A stretch of 64,000 nucleotides of DNA from Siansivirga zeaxanthinifaciens CC-SAMT-1. Lineage in GTDB: Bacteria; Bacteroidota; Bacteroidia; Flavobacteriales; Flavobacteriaceae. Each line of letters opens with the position of its first letter. The stretch's first letter is position 1. Made by a program: the position numbers and the translations under genes. Of the stretch, positions 1 to 9,148 are shown one piece after another. The notes below the pieces were generated by a model. That model made no database searches. It was not told the origin of the DNA and saw only the letters and a list, made by a program, of their open reading frames with translations. Where the stretch lies: contig NZ_CP007202.1 in NCBI RefSeq assembly GCF_000941055.1, positions 1,298,001 to 1,362,000 of the forward strand, in the 5' to 3' direction.

Positions 1-210
1 AAAATACTTTGTGTCTTTATTTGCTATAATGGTAGTAAATTTACACTTGTTATTTACAGCCATTGTTTTTACTAAGGAGTCTAATTTACTAGTTATAGAG
101 TTTGGAAATGTTTTTGCTATTTCTGCGACAGATGTTTCTGTTTTTTTAGGGGTCTCTTTACAACTAATAAATAAAAATGCGGTTAAGACTAGAGTAATTG
201 CGTATTTCAT
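1..210 (-). CDS. Putative lipoprotein, 3' end cut by the window edge
   Basis: The minus strand reads from an ATG at 210-208 without a stop to the window edge, giving 70 residues. The N-terminus is a classic lipoprotein signal: basic start, hydrophobic stretch and lipobox FISC with Cys17 as the predicted lipidated residue, followed by a Lys/Thr-rich linker. It is therefore probably anchored in a membrane by its lipid. The rest (AEIAKTF, LDSLVKTM) shows no family I recognise. It lies 13 bases downstream of the decayed peptidase gene and on the same strand. The overlapping plus-strand open frame at 11-307 has no signal of its own and was rejected. Function unknown. Confidence 0.6.
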   Translation of the reverse strand, partial: MKYAITLVLTAFLFISCKETPKKTETSVAEIAKTFPNSITSKLDSLVKTMAVNNKCKFTTIIANKDTKYF

Positions 211-223
211 GGTTAAATGGGTT

Positions 224-738
224 TTAATTTTTGGTTTTGTTTTTAAAATTATCAAATTCCGATGGACTTTCTGCTTTAGAGAATGTATTATTTTTATAAG
301 TTTTTAAGTTATTTCCTTGGCTGTCTTTTGTGTATTTTATGGTGTAAACAGCATCAAAATCGTTAACTGCAGCAAGTCATCGCATGCTTCGGCTATTAAT
401 AGAGTCTTTTAAATTATTTCGAAACAATCCAAAATCTTCATTTTATTTTTTGTTGTCGTTTTGCTCTAACCGAATCCATGCATAGCTCAAGGCATCTGGA
501 GAACTATTTAAATAGCTAATGGTTTCCTCGTCAGACCAAACGTTGGTTTTTTCATTTAAAACAGCTTTAATTTTATAGTTTACAGGTTGTTGTTAGTAAT
601 CTAAACTAGGTGCTTAACAAGCGTTTTTGTAATTTTTAAATTATCTATAAGAACGAATTTGCCTTGCCATGGTTTATTTTGTGTATTTACACTTAAACTA
701 ACAAGCCATATGAATGTTAATAAATAACAATATGTCAA
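224..738 (-). pseudogene. Decayed N-terminal fragment of an M1-family metallopeptidase
   Basis: Translating the minus strand in pieces gives a signal-peptide-like start (possible TTG at 738-736; LLTFIWLVSLSVNTQNKPWQ), then NYKIKAVLNEKTNVW, EETISYLNSSPDALSYAWI, NEDFGLFRNNLKDSINSRSM and LAAVNDFDAVYTIKYTKDSQG. These segments resemble the N-terminal domain of bacteroidete M1 aminopeptidase-like proteins (pattern 'ETITYxNNSPDTL'). They are interrupted by in-frame stops (for example after NDNKK and after SRSMR) and at least one frame change near 600. Only about 165 residues of a protein that is usually several hundred long remain, and the HExxH zinc site is absent. I read it as a truncated, disabled gene. 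The family assignment is from memory of the motif pattern, not a search. Confidence 0.55.
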
Positions 739-930
739 TTATTATTTGAATTAGTTCTTTTAAATATATGAAAATAACTTTATTAAAATGGTCATTGCTG
801 TTCTAAAGTTAAAATGGCTTTTTCTGTTTCATTCTACGATAATTAATTTAAAAACTGTAACAACCAGATTTTAAGATTAATCAACTCAAACGTTATAGGG
901 TTAATTTATGTTATAAAAAAAGACGATTTG

Positions 931-961
931 TTGCTAAATCTCTAAGGGTTCTTTACATTTG
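931..961 (+). promoter_or_regulatory. Probable promoter of ppa
   Basis: TTG at 931-933 and TACATTTG at 954-961 with a 20-base spacer match the Bacteroidetes -33/-7 consensus (TTG, TAnnTTTG). The -7 box ends 19 bases before the ppa ATG. Bases 739-930 are A+T-rich and show no other gene. Confidence 0.6.
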
Positions 962-980
962 CGGCACAAAATAAAATAAA

Positions 981-1508
981 ATGAGCGAAGAACAAATGGT
1001 TACTTTTGATGTCTTAATAGAAATACCAAAGGGTAGTAGAAATAAGTACGAATACGATTTTACTTTAAACAAGATTAGATTTGACAGAATGTTGTTTTCA
1101 TCTATGATGTACCCTGGAGATTATGGTTTTATTCCTGAAACATTGGCGTTAGATCAAGATCCACTAGATGTTTTGGTATTAGGGCATCAACCAACATATC
1201 CTATGGTTGTTATGGAAGTGAGACCAATTGGTGTGTTTTATATGACAGATGAAAAAGGTCCTGATGAAAAAATAATTTGTGTACCAGTTTCTGATCCTAT
1301 CTGGAGTAAGAAAGCAGATATTACCGATTTAAATCCGCATAGACTTAAAGAAATTGAGCACTTTTTTCAAGTTTACAAAGATTTAGAAAAGAAAAAAGTA
1401 GATACAGGTGGTTGGGGTAATGCCGCTGAAGCACTTAAAATTTATGAAGAGTGTGTAAAGCGTTATGAAGAAAGCGACCACAAGAAAAAGCGTACTTTTA
1501 CTATCTAA
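981..1508 (+). CDS. ppa: Inorganic pyrophosphatase, soluble family I
   Basis: A 175-residue cytoplasmic enzyme that hydrolyses pyrophosphate to two phosphates, pulling biosynthetic reactions forward. The family I active-site signature DQDPLD is at about residues 58-63 with the metal-binding aspartates, and the upstream EIPKGSRNKYEYD segment (from about residue 14) carries the conserved Lys and Tyr. Length fits the bacterial hexameric form. The start ATG lies 19 bases after a good promoter -7 box. It has its own terminator at 1542-1571 and is followed by the membrane pyrophosphatase gene, so two unrelated pyrophosphatases sit next to each other. Assignment is secure. Confidence 0.96.
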   Translation: MSEEQMVTFDVLIEIPKGSRNKYEYDFTLNKIRFDRMLFSSMMYPGDYGFIPETLALDQDPLDVLVLGHQPTYPMVVMEVRPIGVFYMTDEKGPDEKIICVPVSDPIWSKKADITDLNPHRLKEIEHFFQVYKDLEKKKVDTGGWGNAAEALKIYEECVKRYEESDHKKKRTFTI

Positions 1509-1541
1509 ATTATTAGATTATTAAAATAGCATAAAATAATT

Positions 1542-1571
1542 AAACCATCTTTAATAAAAGGTGGTTTTTTT
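1542..1571 (+). terminator. Rho-independent terminator after ppa
   Basis: An 11-base-pair stem (1542-1552 with 1557-1567, one G-U pair) with loop AATA is followed by a T run to 1571. Confidence 0.85.
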
Positions 1572-1635
1572 TATCACTTATATTTTCCTATTTTTAGCGA
1601 CATTAAAAAATAATTAATTTAAACCAACAACTAAT

Positions 1636-3993
1636 ATGGAATTAATAGTGAAATTTTTGCCCCTTTTTGGTGTTTTAGGATTAGCGTTTGTATTTATAAA
1701 AAGTGCCTGGGTCACAAAACAAGATCAGGGTAACGAAAGAATGATAAAAATTGCTAAAAACATTGCCGATGGTGCGATGTCTTTTCTTAAAGCTGAATAT
1801 AAAATTTTATCAATTTTTGTAATTGCCGTAGCCATTTTGTTATACTTCAAAGGAAATGCCGAAGAAGGTTCAAATGGTATGGTTGCTATTTCTTTTATTG
1901 TTGGTGCTATTTGTTCTGCTTTAGCAGGATTTATTGGAATGAAAGTAGCCACAAAAGCCAATGTTAGAACAACAAGCGCTGCCAGAACGTCTTTAGGTAA
2001 AGCCTTAGAAGTCGCTTTTGCAGGGGGCGCTGTTATGGGATTAGGTGTTGTAGGTTTAGGCGTTTTAGGCTTAAGTCTTTTGTTTATGATTTATCAAAAT
2101 ATTTGGAGCGGACCAGAAAATTTATCGCTGGTGCTTAATGTGTTATCTGGGTTTTCTCTGGGGGCATCATCTATAGCCTTATTTGCTCGTGTGGGTGGTG
2201 GTATTTATACCAAAGCAGCCGATGTTGGAGCCGATTTGGTAGGTAAAGTTGAAGCGGGTATTCCAGAAGATCATCCCTTAAACCCAGCAACAATTGCAGA
2301 TAATGTTGGAGACAACGTAGGTGATGTTGCAGGTATGGGTGCCGATTTATTCGAATCGTATGTTGGGTCTATTATTGGTACCATGGTTTTAGGAGCTTTT
2401 ATAATTACTCCAGATTTTGCTGGTCTTGGCGCTGTTTATTTACCATTGGTTTTAGCAGCTATTGGTATTGTAATGTCTATAATAGGTACCTTTTTTGTAA
2501 GAGTTAAAGATGGCGGAAATCCGCAAACAGCCTTAAATATTGGAGAATTTGGTTCTGCAGGTTTAATGGTGATTGCTTCTTATTTTATTATTGGTGCTTT
2601 AATTCCTGATTCAGTTGAAGGCTTGCCTTTTGGATCTATGGGTGTTTTTTGGGCTACAATAGCTGGTTTAGTTGCTGGTTTAGCAGTTGGGAAAATAACC
2701 GAATATTATACAGGAACTGGTAAAGCGCCTGTAAACTCTATCGTTAGACAATCTGAAACTGGCGCAGCAACAAACATTATTGCTGGCTTAGGTATAGGTA
2801 TGATGTCTACGGCCATTCCAATTTTGTTAATCGCAGCCGCTATTTTAGTGTCGCATTATTTTGCAGGATTATATGGTATTGCTATTGCTGCCGTAGGAAT
2901 GTTAGCAAATACAGGTATTCAATTAGCAGTTGATGCTTACGGACCTATTTCAGATAATGCTGGTGGTATTGCTGAAATGGCAGAATTACCTAGTGAAGTT
3001 CGTGAGCGTACAGATAAGTTAGATGCCGTTGGAAATACAACAGCAGCTATAGGAAAGGGATTTGCAATTGCTTCGGCAGCTTTAACTGCTCTGGCTTTAT
3101 TTGCAGCTTTCATGAAAACAGCTAAAGTAACCGCTATCGATGTATCGCAACCAGATATTATGGCAGGTTTGTTAGTTGGCGGTATGTTACCCTTTGTGTT
3201 TTCAGCATTATCAATGAATGCGGTTGGTAGAGCAGCTATGGCCATGATTGAAGAAGTACGTCGCCAGTTTAGAGATATTCCGCAGTTAAAAGCGGCTTTA
3301 GAAGTTATGCGTAAGTATGATTCCGATATGAGTAAAGCTTCAAAAGAAGATCGTGCTATTTTTGATGCTGCCGATGGCTATGCAGAATACGATAAATGTG
3401 TTGCTATTTCTACCAAAGCATCTATTAAAGAAATGGTATTACCTGGTTTATTAGCCATAGCTGTGCCTGTTGCTGTTGGGTTTATTGGTGGTGCCGAGAT
3501 GTTAGGAGGTTTGCTAGCAGGTGTTACCACATGCGGCGTGTTAATGGCTATTTTTCAATCGAATGCAGGTGGAGCATGGGATAATGCTAAAAAAACCATT
3601 GAAGAACAAGGCAAGAAAGGAACCGATGCTCACAAGGCAGCTGTTGTTGGTGATACCGTTGGAGATCCTTTTAAAGACACCTCTGGACCATCGTTAAATA
3701 TCTTATTAAAATTAATGTCTGTAGTAGCTTTAGTAATCGCCCCAAGTATCGCTTTGTCTTCTGATGCTGTTTCGGCTTATGTTTCAGGTAATACACCAGA
3801 GCAAACCGAAATTAAAAAAGAAGTAAAAGTTGAAATGAATAACAATGAAGATGGAACCTTTAAAGCAATTGTTACAACGGTAACAATTAAAAATGGCGAA
3901 AAATCTACCAATTACGAAACTTTTACAGGTAGCGAAGCCGAAGTTAAAGCACGTGTTAATGCTATAAAAGATTCTACCGAATCTAATATTTAA
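1636..3993 (+). CDS. hppA: Membrane-bound ion-pumping pyrophosphatase, K+-dependent type
   Basis: A 785-residue polytopic inner-membrane protein that couples pyrophosphate hydrolysis to outward pumping of H+ and/or Na+. The substrate-binding block [11 protein letters not shown] is at about residues 196-206, followed by [19 protein letters not shown] (to about 240). [10 protein letters not shown] at 466-475 has Ala470 and Gly473 where K+-independent enzymes have Lys and Thr, which points to the K+-requiring subfamily. Which ion is pumped cannot be settled by eye; bacteroidete members include Na+ and dual Na+/H+ pumps. After the last membrane segment there is a charged tail of roughly 65 residues (about 720-785, Glu/Lys/Asn-rich) that the core enzyme does not need. 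Strong terminator follows at 4011-4040. Confidence 0.95.
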   Translation: MELIVKFLPLFGVLGLAFVFIKSAWVTKQDQGNERMIKIAKNIADGAMSFLKAEYKILSIFVIAVAILLYFKGNAEEGSNGMVAISFIVGAICSALAGFIGMKVATKANVRTTSAARTSLGKALEVAFAGGAVMGLGVVGLGVLGLSLLFMIYQNIWSGPENLSLVLNVLSGFSLGASSIALFARVGGGIYTKAADVGADLVGKVEAGIPEDHPLNPATIADNVGDNVGDVAGMGADLFESYVGSIIGTMVLGAFIITPDFAGLGAVYLPLVLAAIGIVMSIIGTFFVRVKDGGNPQTALNIGEFGSAGLMVIASYFIIGALIPDSVEGLPFGSMGVFWATIAGLVAGLAVGKITEYYTGTGKAPVNSIVRQSETGAATNIIAGLGIGMMSTAIPILLIAAAILVSHYFAGLYGIAIAAVGMLANTGIQLAVDAYGPISDNAGGIAEMAELPSEVRERTDKLDAVGNTTAAIGKGFAIASAALTALALFAAFMKTAKVTAIDVSQPDIMAGLLVGGMLPFVFSALSMNAVGRAAMAMIEEVRRQFRDIPQLKAALEVMRKYDSDMSKASKEDRAIFDAADGYAEYDKCVAISTKASIKEMVLPGLLAIAVPVAVGFIGGAEMLGGLLAGVTTCGVLMAIFQSNAGGAWDNAKKTIEEQGKKGTDAHKAAVVGDTVGDPFKDTSGPSLNILLKLMSVVALVIAPSIALSSDAVSAYVSGNTPEQTEIKKEVKVEMNNNEDGTFKAIVTTVTIKNGEKSTNYETFTGSEAEVKARVNAIKDSTESNI

Positions 3994-4010
3994 ATAATAA
4001 TTAAAGCATA

Positions 4011-4040
4011 AAAAAACCACGCTTTTGGCGTGGTTTTTTT
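4011..4040. terminator. Bidirectional terminator between hppA and the S9 peptidase gene
   Basis: Stem CCACGC / GCGTGG (4017-4022 with 4028-4033), flanked by an A run on the left and a T run on the right, so it can serve both convergent genes. Confidence 0.88.
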
Positions 4041-4042
4041 AT

Positions 4043-6568
4043 TTAGTTTTTTTGAGGAATATCCCGATTGATTTCTGTGATATCAACGTTTGTGTTTTCT
4101 ACGCCCAAAAGATACTTACTAAAGTAGTCTGCTTTTAGCCAAAAGAAATATTCGTTCATAGATCCAAAGCCATGTCTTTGTCCGGGCATAAGCATAAAAT
4201 CGAAACGTTTGTTCGCTTTAATTAATGCATCGGCCATTCTAATGGTGCTTCCTGGGTGAACGTTATTATCAATATCACCTGTAACTAACATTAATTTACC
4301 CTTTAGGTTTTCTGCTAACGATTGGTTTTTATCGATGGCATATTTGTAAATAACGTTGCCTTTTTCATCTTTTTCTTCATCAATACCATGATGGGTTTCA
4401 CTCCACCAACTGTTGTAAATGGTGTTATCGTGATTTCCAGCCGATGAAACAGCTACTTTAAAAAAGTCTGGATAAACTAACATGGCTGCGGTCGACATAA
4501 ATCCGCCACCAGAGTGCCCAAAAATGCCCACTTTGTTAATATCTATAAAAGAATATTTATCAGCTAATTGTTCGGCAACATATTTTTTATCGGCTAAACC
4601 GTAATCTCTTAAATTACCATAGCCATAAGTATGATACCATTTTGATCGTGCAGGGTGTCCTCCTCGGTTTCCTAGAGTTACCACAATAAATCCAACTTGA
4701 GCCATACGGTCTGTATAGTTCATATTAATTGAGAATGATTTTGCTACAGCTTCGGTTTGCGGACCCGGATATACATATTCTATAATTGGGTATTTTTTGT
4801 TTTCGTCGAAATCGAATGGTTTATACATAACACCATAAATGTCTGTTATACCATCATCTGCCTTCATTTTAAATGGCTCCGGAAATTTGTAGCCTGAAGC
4901 CATTAGCTGTGATAAATCGGCTTCTTCTAATTTTAAAACTAACGAACCGTTTTCGTTTCTTAATTCAGTTTTTGGTACGGTGTTAACCTTGGAATAGTTG
5001 CTAACAAAATATTTATTAGAATCGAAAAGATCGATTTCTGTATTAAAATCTCCAGGATTTAAGCATTTTAAATCCGTACCATTTAAGTTAATTTTATACA
5101 AATGTGAAAAATACGGGTCTTCGTCTTTGTTAACACCGTTGGCGGTAAAGTAAATATTTCGGGTGCTTTCATCGAAACCTTCATAAGTATCTATATGAAA
5201 TTCGCCAGAGGTTACTTGTCTTTTTAAGTTTCCGTTGCTGTCGTATAAATAAAAGTGACCCCAACCATCTCTTTCAGACCAAAAAATTATTTCACTTTCA
5301 TTATTAATAAGAACAATTTTTTTTCCGCTATTTTCTATGTAGGTATTAAACGATTCTTTTATGAGTGTTTTAGTCTCTCCTGTATTTAAATCGGCTACCT
5401 CAATGTCTAAATTTTTTCTATCGCGGCTAATGGTACTGTAGTAAATTTTGTTTTTTTTAGAGAGCAGTAAACGCGGTTTGTGCTCACTGTTATTCGATTT
5501 TTTATAGTCGTAACTATAAATACCTATGCTTTGTTGCACTGTAGTGTCCAGCTTAACTGTTTTTATTTCTTTAGAAGGAATATCGAATATTTCAATATAC
5601 GATTTATAGAATTCTTGTTCGCCAGCCATGTGGTACTTATAGGTTTCTAAAGTAGGGCGTTCGTTTGTGGCGGTATTAATTACCCAAAGGTCTTTAATGT
5701 GCCTCGAATCGGTTTTTTCGTAAACAAACTTTTTAGAATCATGCGACCAGTGCCCACGAATGTATTTACGGTCGTTTTTGTTTTTTTCTTTTTCTACATT
5801 GTTTTCATTACCATAACTGCTGTAACCAAAATATTCTACGCCGTCTTTGGTCCATTGGTTTTCTACAATCGTACTGTCTTTGGGGTCTTTTACCGCTTTT
5901 AAAAAGTTTTCTTTATCCATCCAGTATAGATTGTGGTTTTTAGAAAATAAAACAACGGTACTATCTGGAGATACATTGGCCCATTTTTTCCAATCTTCTT
6001 TTTCTTTTTTATCGTTATTTATAACGGCAAGCCCGTTGCCGCCTAGTGTATATTCAAAATAGTATACTTTTTTCTCTTTTTTAGGTGATTTCTTTGTTTC
6101 TTTTTTAGTTGAGGTGCTATCGGTAGTGGTTTCGCTTTCTTCTTTTTCTTTTACTTCAACTTCCTCATTAGAAGTTACTCTAAAACGAATGGCGGTTTCA
6201 TTTTTTACGAATTCAAAATCGAAACGAGGTAGGTGTTGCGCATCGTAAGGATCTTTGGTTATTTCGGTTAACCATTTTGCCATCTTAGCATTGTCAAACA
6301 ATTTGGTTTTAGTTTTTTTGTCGGCATCTACAATGTAATAGTTAGAGCCGTTTGTGGTTTTGTATTGATACCAAAACCTATTTCCTTTTTCCAGCCAATT
6401 AGGTCTCACAGTTGTCGAGTGAACTAATTTTGCCAGATTGGTAGGAGAATATTTTGATGCTAATCTGTAATTGGGAGTTGGTGTTTTTATTTCTTCAGAA
6501 ACTTGCTGAGAAAATAAAAAATTAAAACTTACTAGCACATTAAATAACAGGAAGGTAATTTTTTTCAT
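4043..6568 (-). CDS. Secreted S9-family prolyl oligopeptidase / dipeptidyl peptidase IV-like
   Basis: An 841-residue serine peptidase with a cleavable signal peptide (MKKITFLLFNVLVSFNFLFS), so periplasmic or exported. An N-terminal beta-propeller of the DPPIV type precedes a C-terminal alpha/beta-hydrolase domain. The catalytic triad is visible: Ser686 in GHSGGGF, Asp767 in GDIDNNVHP and His799 in GQRHGF. A Lys/Glu/Thr-rich low-complexity insert lies around residues 135-165 (SETTTDSTSTKK then PKKEKK), probably a surface loop of the propeller. Expected activity is release of Xaa-Pro or similar dipeptides from peptides; exact specificity is not readable. It has its own transcription unit, ending at the shared terminator at 4011-4040. 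Confidence 0.9.
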   Translation of the reverse strand: MKKITFLLFNVLVSFNFLFSQQVSEEIKTPTPNYRLASKYSPTNLAKLVHSTTVRPNWLEKGNRFWYQYKTTNGSNYYIVDADKKTKTKLFDNAKMAKWLTEITKDPYDAQHLPRFDFEFVKNETAIRFRVTSNEEVEVKEKEESETTTDSTSTKKETKKSPKKEKKVYYFEYTLGGNGLAVINNDKKEKEDWKKWANVSPDSTVVLFSKNHNLYWMDKENFLKAVKDPKDSTIVENQWTKDGVEYFGYSSYGNENNVEKEKNKNDRKYIRGHWSHDSKKFVYEKTDSRHIKDLWVINTATNERPTLETYKYHMAGEQEFYKSYIEIFDIPSKEIKTVKLDTTVQQSIGIYSYDYKKSNNSEHKPRLLLSKKNKIYYSTISRDRKNLDIEVADLNTGETKTLIKESFNTYIENSGKKIVLINNESEIIFWSERDGWGHFYLYDSNGNLKRQVTSGEFHIDTYEGFDESTRNIYFTANGVNKDEDPYFSHLYKINLNGTDLKCLNPGDFNTEIDLFDSNKYFVSNYSKVNTVPKTELRNENGSLVLKLEEADLSQLMASGYKFPEPFKMKADDGITDIYGVMYKPFDFDENKKYPIIEYVYPGPQTEAVAKSFSINMNYTDRMAQVGFIVVTLGNRGGHPARSKWYHTYGYGNLRDYGLADKKYVAEQLADKYSFIDINKVGIFGHSGGGFMSTAAMLVYPDFFKVAVSSAGNHDNTIYNSWWSETHHGIDEEKDEKGNVIYKYAIDKNQSLAENLKGKLMLVTGDIDNNVHPGSTIRMADALIKANKRFDFMLMPGQRHGFGSMNEYFFWLKADYFSKYLLGVENTNVDITEINRDIPQKN

Positions 6569-6678
6569 GTAAAGCTATTAATAGGGTTAGGAACCACGAA
6601 AATAACCAATAGCCAAGTATTAAGCTGATAACAAAATGTTAAAGCCTTATTTTAAATTCTGAAAAAAGCTGATTAGTG

Positions 6679-7293
6679 TTAAAAAAGGCCGTTTATTTCA
6701 GCATCAATGGTGTTAATGATGCTTCCTAAATCTTCAGGATTATCTACAAAATCCAGATTGTCAACATCAATAATTAATAATTTGCCTTTATTGTAACCAT
6801 GAATCCAGGCTTCGTAACGTTCGTTAAGACGGCTTAAATAGTCGATGCTTATGGTGTTTTCGTATTCGCGACCACGTTTATGGATCTGTGAAACCAGATT
6901 AGGAATAGAGCTTCTTAAATAAATTAAAACGTCTGGACCTTGAACTAAAGATTCCATTAATTCGAACAGCGCTTTGTAATTTTCGAAATCGCGGTTGGTC
7001 ATTAAACCCATAGCATGCAGGTTGGGAGCGAAAATATGTGCATCTTCATAGATGGTTCTGTCCTGTATAATATCTTTACCGCTTTCTCTAATTTGTAAAA
7101 CTTGCCTAAACCTACTGTTTAAGAAGTAAACTTGTAAATTAAAACTCCAGCGAGCCATTTGGTTATAAAAATCGTCTAGGTAAGGATTGTCAACCACATC
7201 TTCTAATTGTGCTTCCCATTTGTAATGTTTTGCAAGTAATTTTGTAAGCGTTGTTTTTCCGGCGCCTATATTTCCAGCAATAGCAATATGCAT
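6679..7293 (-). CDS. Deoxynucleoside kinase (dNK/dGK-dCK family)
   Basis: A 204-residue cytoplasmic kinase for nucleoside salvage that phosphorylates deoxynucleosides. The P-loop GNIGAGKT is at residues 7-14, the Asp78-Arg79 pair in QDRTIYEDA matches the family DRS/DRT motif, and a basic lid segment HKRGREYE lies at about 138-145. Length fits bacterial members. Its ATG (7293) is two bases after the stop codon of the upstream propeller-like gene, so the two are co-transcribed and probably translationally coupled. Preferred nucleoside (dA, dG or dC) cannot be told from sequence alone. Confidence 0.88.
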   Translation of the reverse strand: MHIAIAGNIGAGKTTLTKLLAKHYKWEAQLEDVVDNPYLDDFYNQMARWSFNLQVYFLNSRFRQVLQIRESGKDIIQDRTIYEDAHIFAPNLHAMGLMTNRDFENYKALFELMESLVQGPDVLIYLRSSIPNLVSQIHKRGREYENTISIDYLSRLNERYEAWIHGYNKGKLLIIDVDNLDFVDNPEDLGSIINTIDAEINGLF

Positions 7294-7295
7294 AA

Positions 7296-8084
7296 TTAAT
7301 CGATTTTTATTTGGTATTCCAGCAGCTTTTCGTTGTTGTAAATATACAAGGTTTCCCCGGTTACAAAAAACTGTTTTATTGTTAAATTTAACGACTTAAT
7401 GGGGATAATAATTTCAGAGTCTTTGCCAAGATAATATAAATTATTCCCCTTTTGAAGATAGATATTTTCATTATTTATTTCTAGTTTTTCAAAGGCGTTG
7501 TTGGGTACTTTTTTTATTAAACTTCCAAAGTAATTATAAACTAAAATATAGTCGTTTGTTAGAAGCCAACAGGTATTGTAATTGCTTTTTATATCTAAAA
7601 TAGTGCCTTCAATAGGCAGTGATTTAGATTTTGTTGTTTGGCTCTTATAATCGAAAACTTCGAGTTGTTGTGTGTTTTGGTCGAAAATCCAGATGCTGTT
7701 ATCGTTACCCGTAGCAATATGACTTACGTTTTTATAAGGTGGTATGTTATTAAACTCAACTTTAAATATTTCAGACAAGCGGTTATCAAGAATAATAGCT
7801 GTATTAAACTCTTTGTAAAAAATATTTATTTTTAAAGGATTAAAAGTATTTGCCGAAGTTATATTACCCAGTTGAAAGTTTGTGTAGCCAATATCTAAAC
7901 CCTTAGTTTCTTCACTTTTCTTAAAAAGTACATTATCTAAAATATAATAAATGTTGTTGAAATTACTAATGCCAACTAGGGTGTCCACTTCTAAAGTGGT
8001 CTCCTTAATTAAAGTAGCATCAATTTGGTTTTGCGAAAAAATTGATGAAGTAAATAGTAAAAAAAGTAAGTGTAAGTATTTCAT
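7296..8084 (-). CDS. Exported propeller-like protein of unknown function
   Basis: About 262 residues, taking the start at the ATG at 8084 (MKYLHLLFLLFTSSIFSQ), which gives a clean signal peptide; an ATG four codons upstream is less likely. The mature part consists of repeated short beta-rich units (NSIWIFDQNTQQLEVFDY, DILVYNYFGSLIKKV, ENIYLQKGNNLYYLG, ETLYIYNNEKLLEYQI), which is typical of a small beta-propeller. No catalytic motif is visible. It is directly upstream of, and two bases from, the deoxynucleoside kinase gene; a functional link is not obvious. I do not recognise a named family. Confidence 0.65.
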   Translation of the reverse strand: MKYLHLLFLLFTSSIFSQNQIDATLIKETTLEVDTLVGISNFNNIYYILDNVLFKKSEETKGLDIGYTNFQLGNITSANTFNPLKINIFYKEFNTAIILDNRLSEIFKVEFNNIPPYKNVSHIATGNDNSIWIFDQNTQQLEVFDYKSQTTKSKSLPIEGTILDIKSNYNTCWLLTNDYILVYNYFGSLIKKVPNNAFEKLEINNENIYLQKGNNLYYLGKDSEIIIPIKSLNLTIKQFFVTGETLYIYNNEKLLEYQIKID

Positions 8085-8308
8085 TGTAGCGCGCAAAATA
8101 CAAAATTCAATTAGTTTTTTTTGAAAATTATTTTCAATTAATTCAAAATGATTTTTATTTAAGTAGGGCTTTTGTCGCTTAAAAAATTAAATTTTACTCT
8201 GTTTCTTATTTTTTAAGAAAATTTAACACCAATTATTTAAACTAAATTCAGAATTTCACGTCTTAATAAAAATTGCATTCTTATTTATTAATCAAAAAAC
8301 ATCTATCA

Positions 8309-9118
8309 ATGAATTTAGTAATAATTAAAAAGGGGATATTAAGCCTATTATTTTTTAGCTTTTTTATTTCGTTTTCTCAAAAAGATTTTCAAGGCGTAGC
8401 CTATTACGAATCGAAGACAACCATCGATATGAGTAATTTTGGAGGTGGTCAAATAAGTGAGGAACGTAAAAAAGAAATTGCCCAGCGTATGAAAAGTATG
8501 TTAGAGAAAACATATATTCTTAGCTTTAATCAAATTGAATCTGTTTACAAGGAAGAAGAAAAATTAGATGCTCCCGGTGGCGGTGGAAGCCCATGGAGAG
8601 TTATGATGGGTAGCTTGAGTTCTGGGCCTCAATACAAAAATATTAGGGAGCAAAAATTATTGCAAGACCAAGAGTTTTTTGGAAAGCAGTTTTTAATAAG
8701 CGACTCGTTACCAAAAATTAATTGGATTATGGGTAGTGAGACCAAACAAATAGGGAATTATATGTGTTTTAAAGCAACGGCTAAAAAAACAGTTCCCGAT
8801 TCACCTGGTTTTGGAAGGCCGTCAAACGATGAAGAAGAAAAAAAAACCAAAGAAATAGACCTTGTAGCCTGGTATACTTTGCAAATACCTGTTAACCAAG
8901 GCCCCGGTGAATATTGGGGGTTACCTGGTTTAATATTAGAATTGAATGCAGATAGAACCACCATTTTATGTTCTAAAATTATTTTAAATCCTACCGAAAA
9001 AATTGAAATTAAAGCACCTTCAAAAGGAAAAGAAGTTACCAAAGCAGCATATGATGAGATTGTAATAAAGAAAACTGCCGAAATGCGTGCTGATTTTAGA
9101 AGTCGAGGCGGACGTAGA
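8309..9118 (+). CDS. GLPGLI-family exported protein
   Basis: About 270 residues. The start is placed at the ATG at 8309 because it gives a proper signal peptide (MNLVIIKKGILSLLFFSFFISFSQ); a longer frame begins at 8273. The family hallmark GLPGLI occurs in EYWGLPGLILELN, after a central Gly-rich segment (PGGGGSPW). GLPGLI proteins are common in Bacteroidetes, usually next to a TonB-receptor-like barrel protein, as here (the barrel gene starts 30 bases downstream). Role unknown; periplasmic location and partnership with the barrel are inferred. The stop is the TAG beginning at base 9119 (9119-9121). Confidence 0.85.
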
Positions 9119-9148
9119 TAGGCCCCATTTTCAATTAACCTTAATTAT

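Noticed and set aside
11..307. Plus-strand open frame of 98 codons at the left edge
   Set aside because: It overlaps a minus-strand frame with a clear lipoprotein signal and the decayed peptidase; its product has no known features and no promoter is seen.
3784..4020. Minus-strand frame over the hppA tail
   Set aside because: Shadow of the hppA C-terminal tail; starts at the terminator and has no ribosome-binding or family feature.
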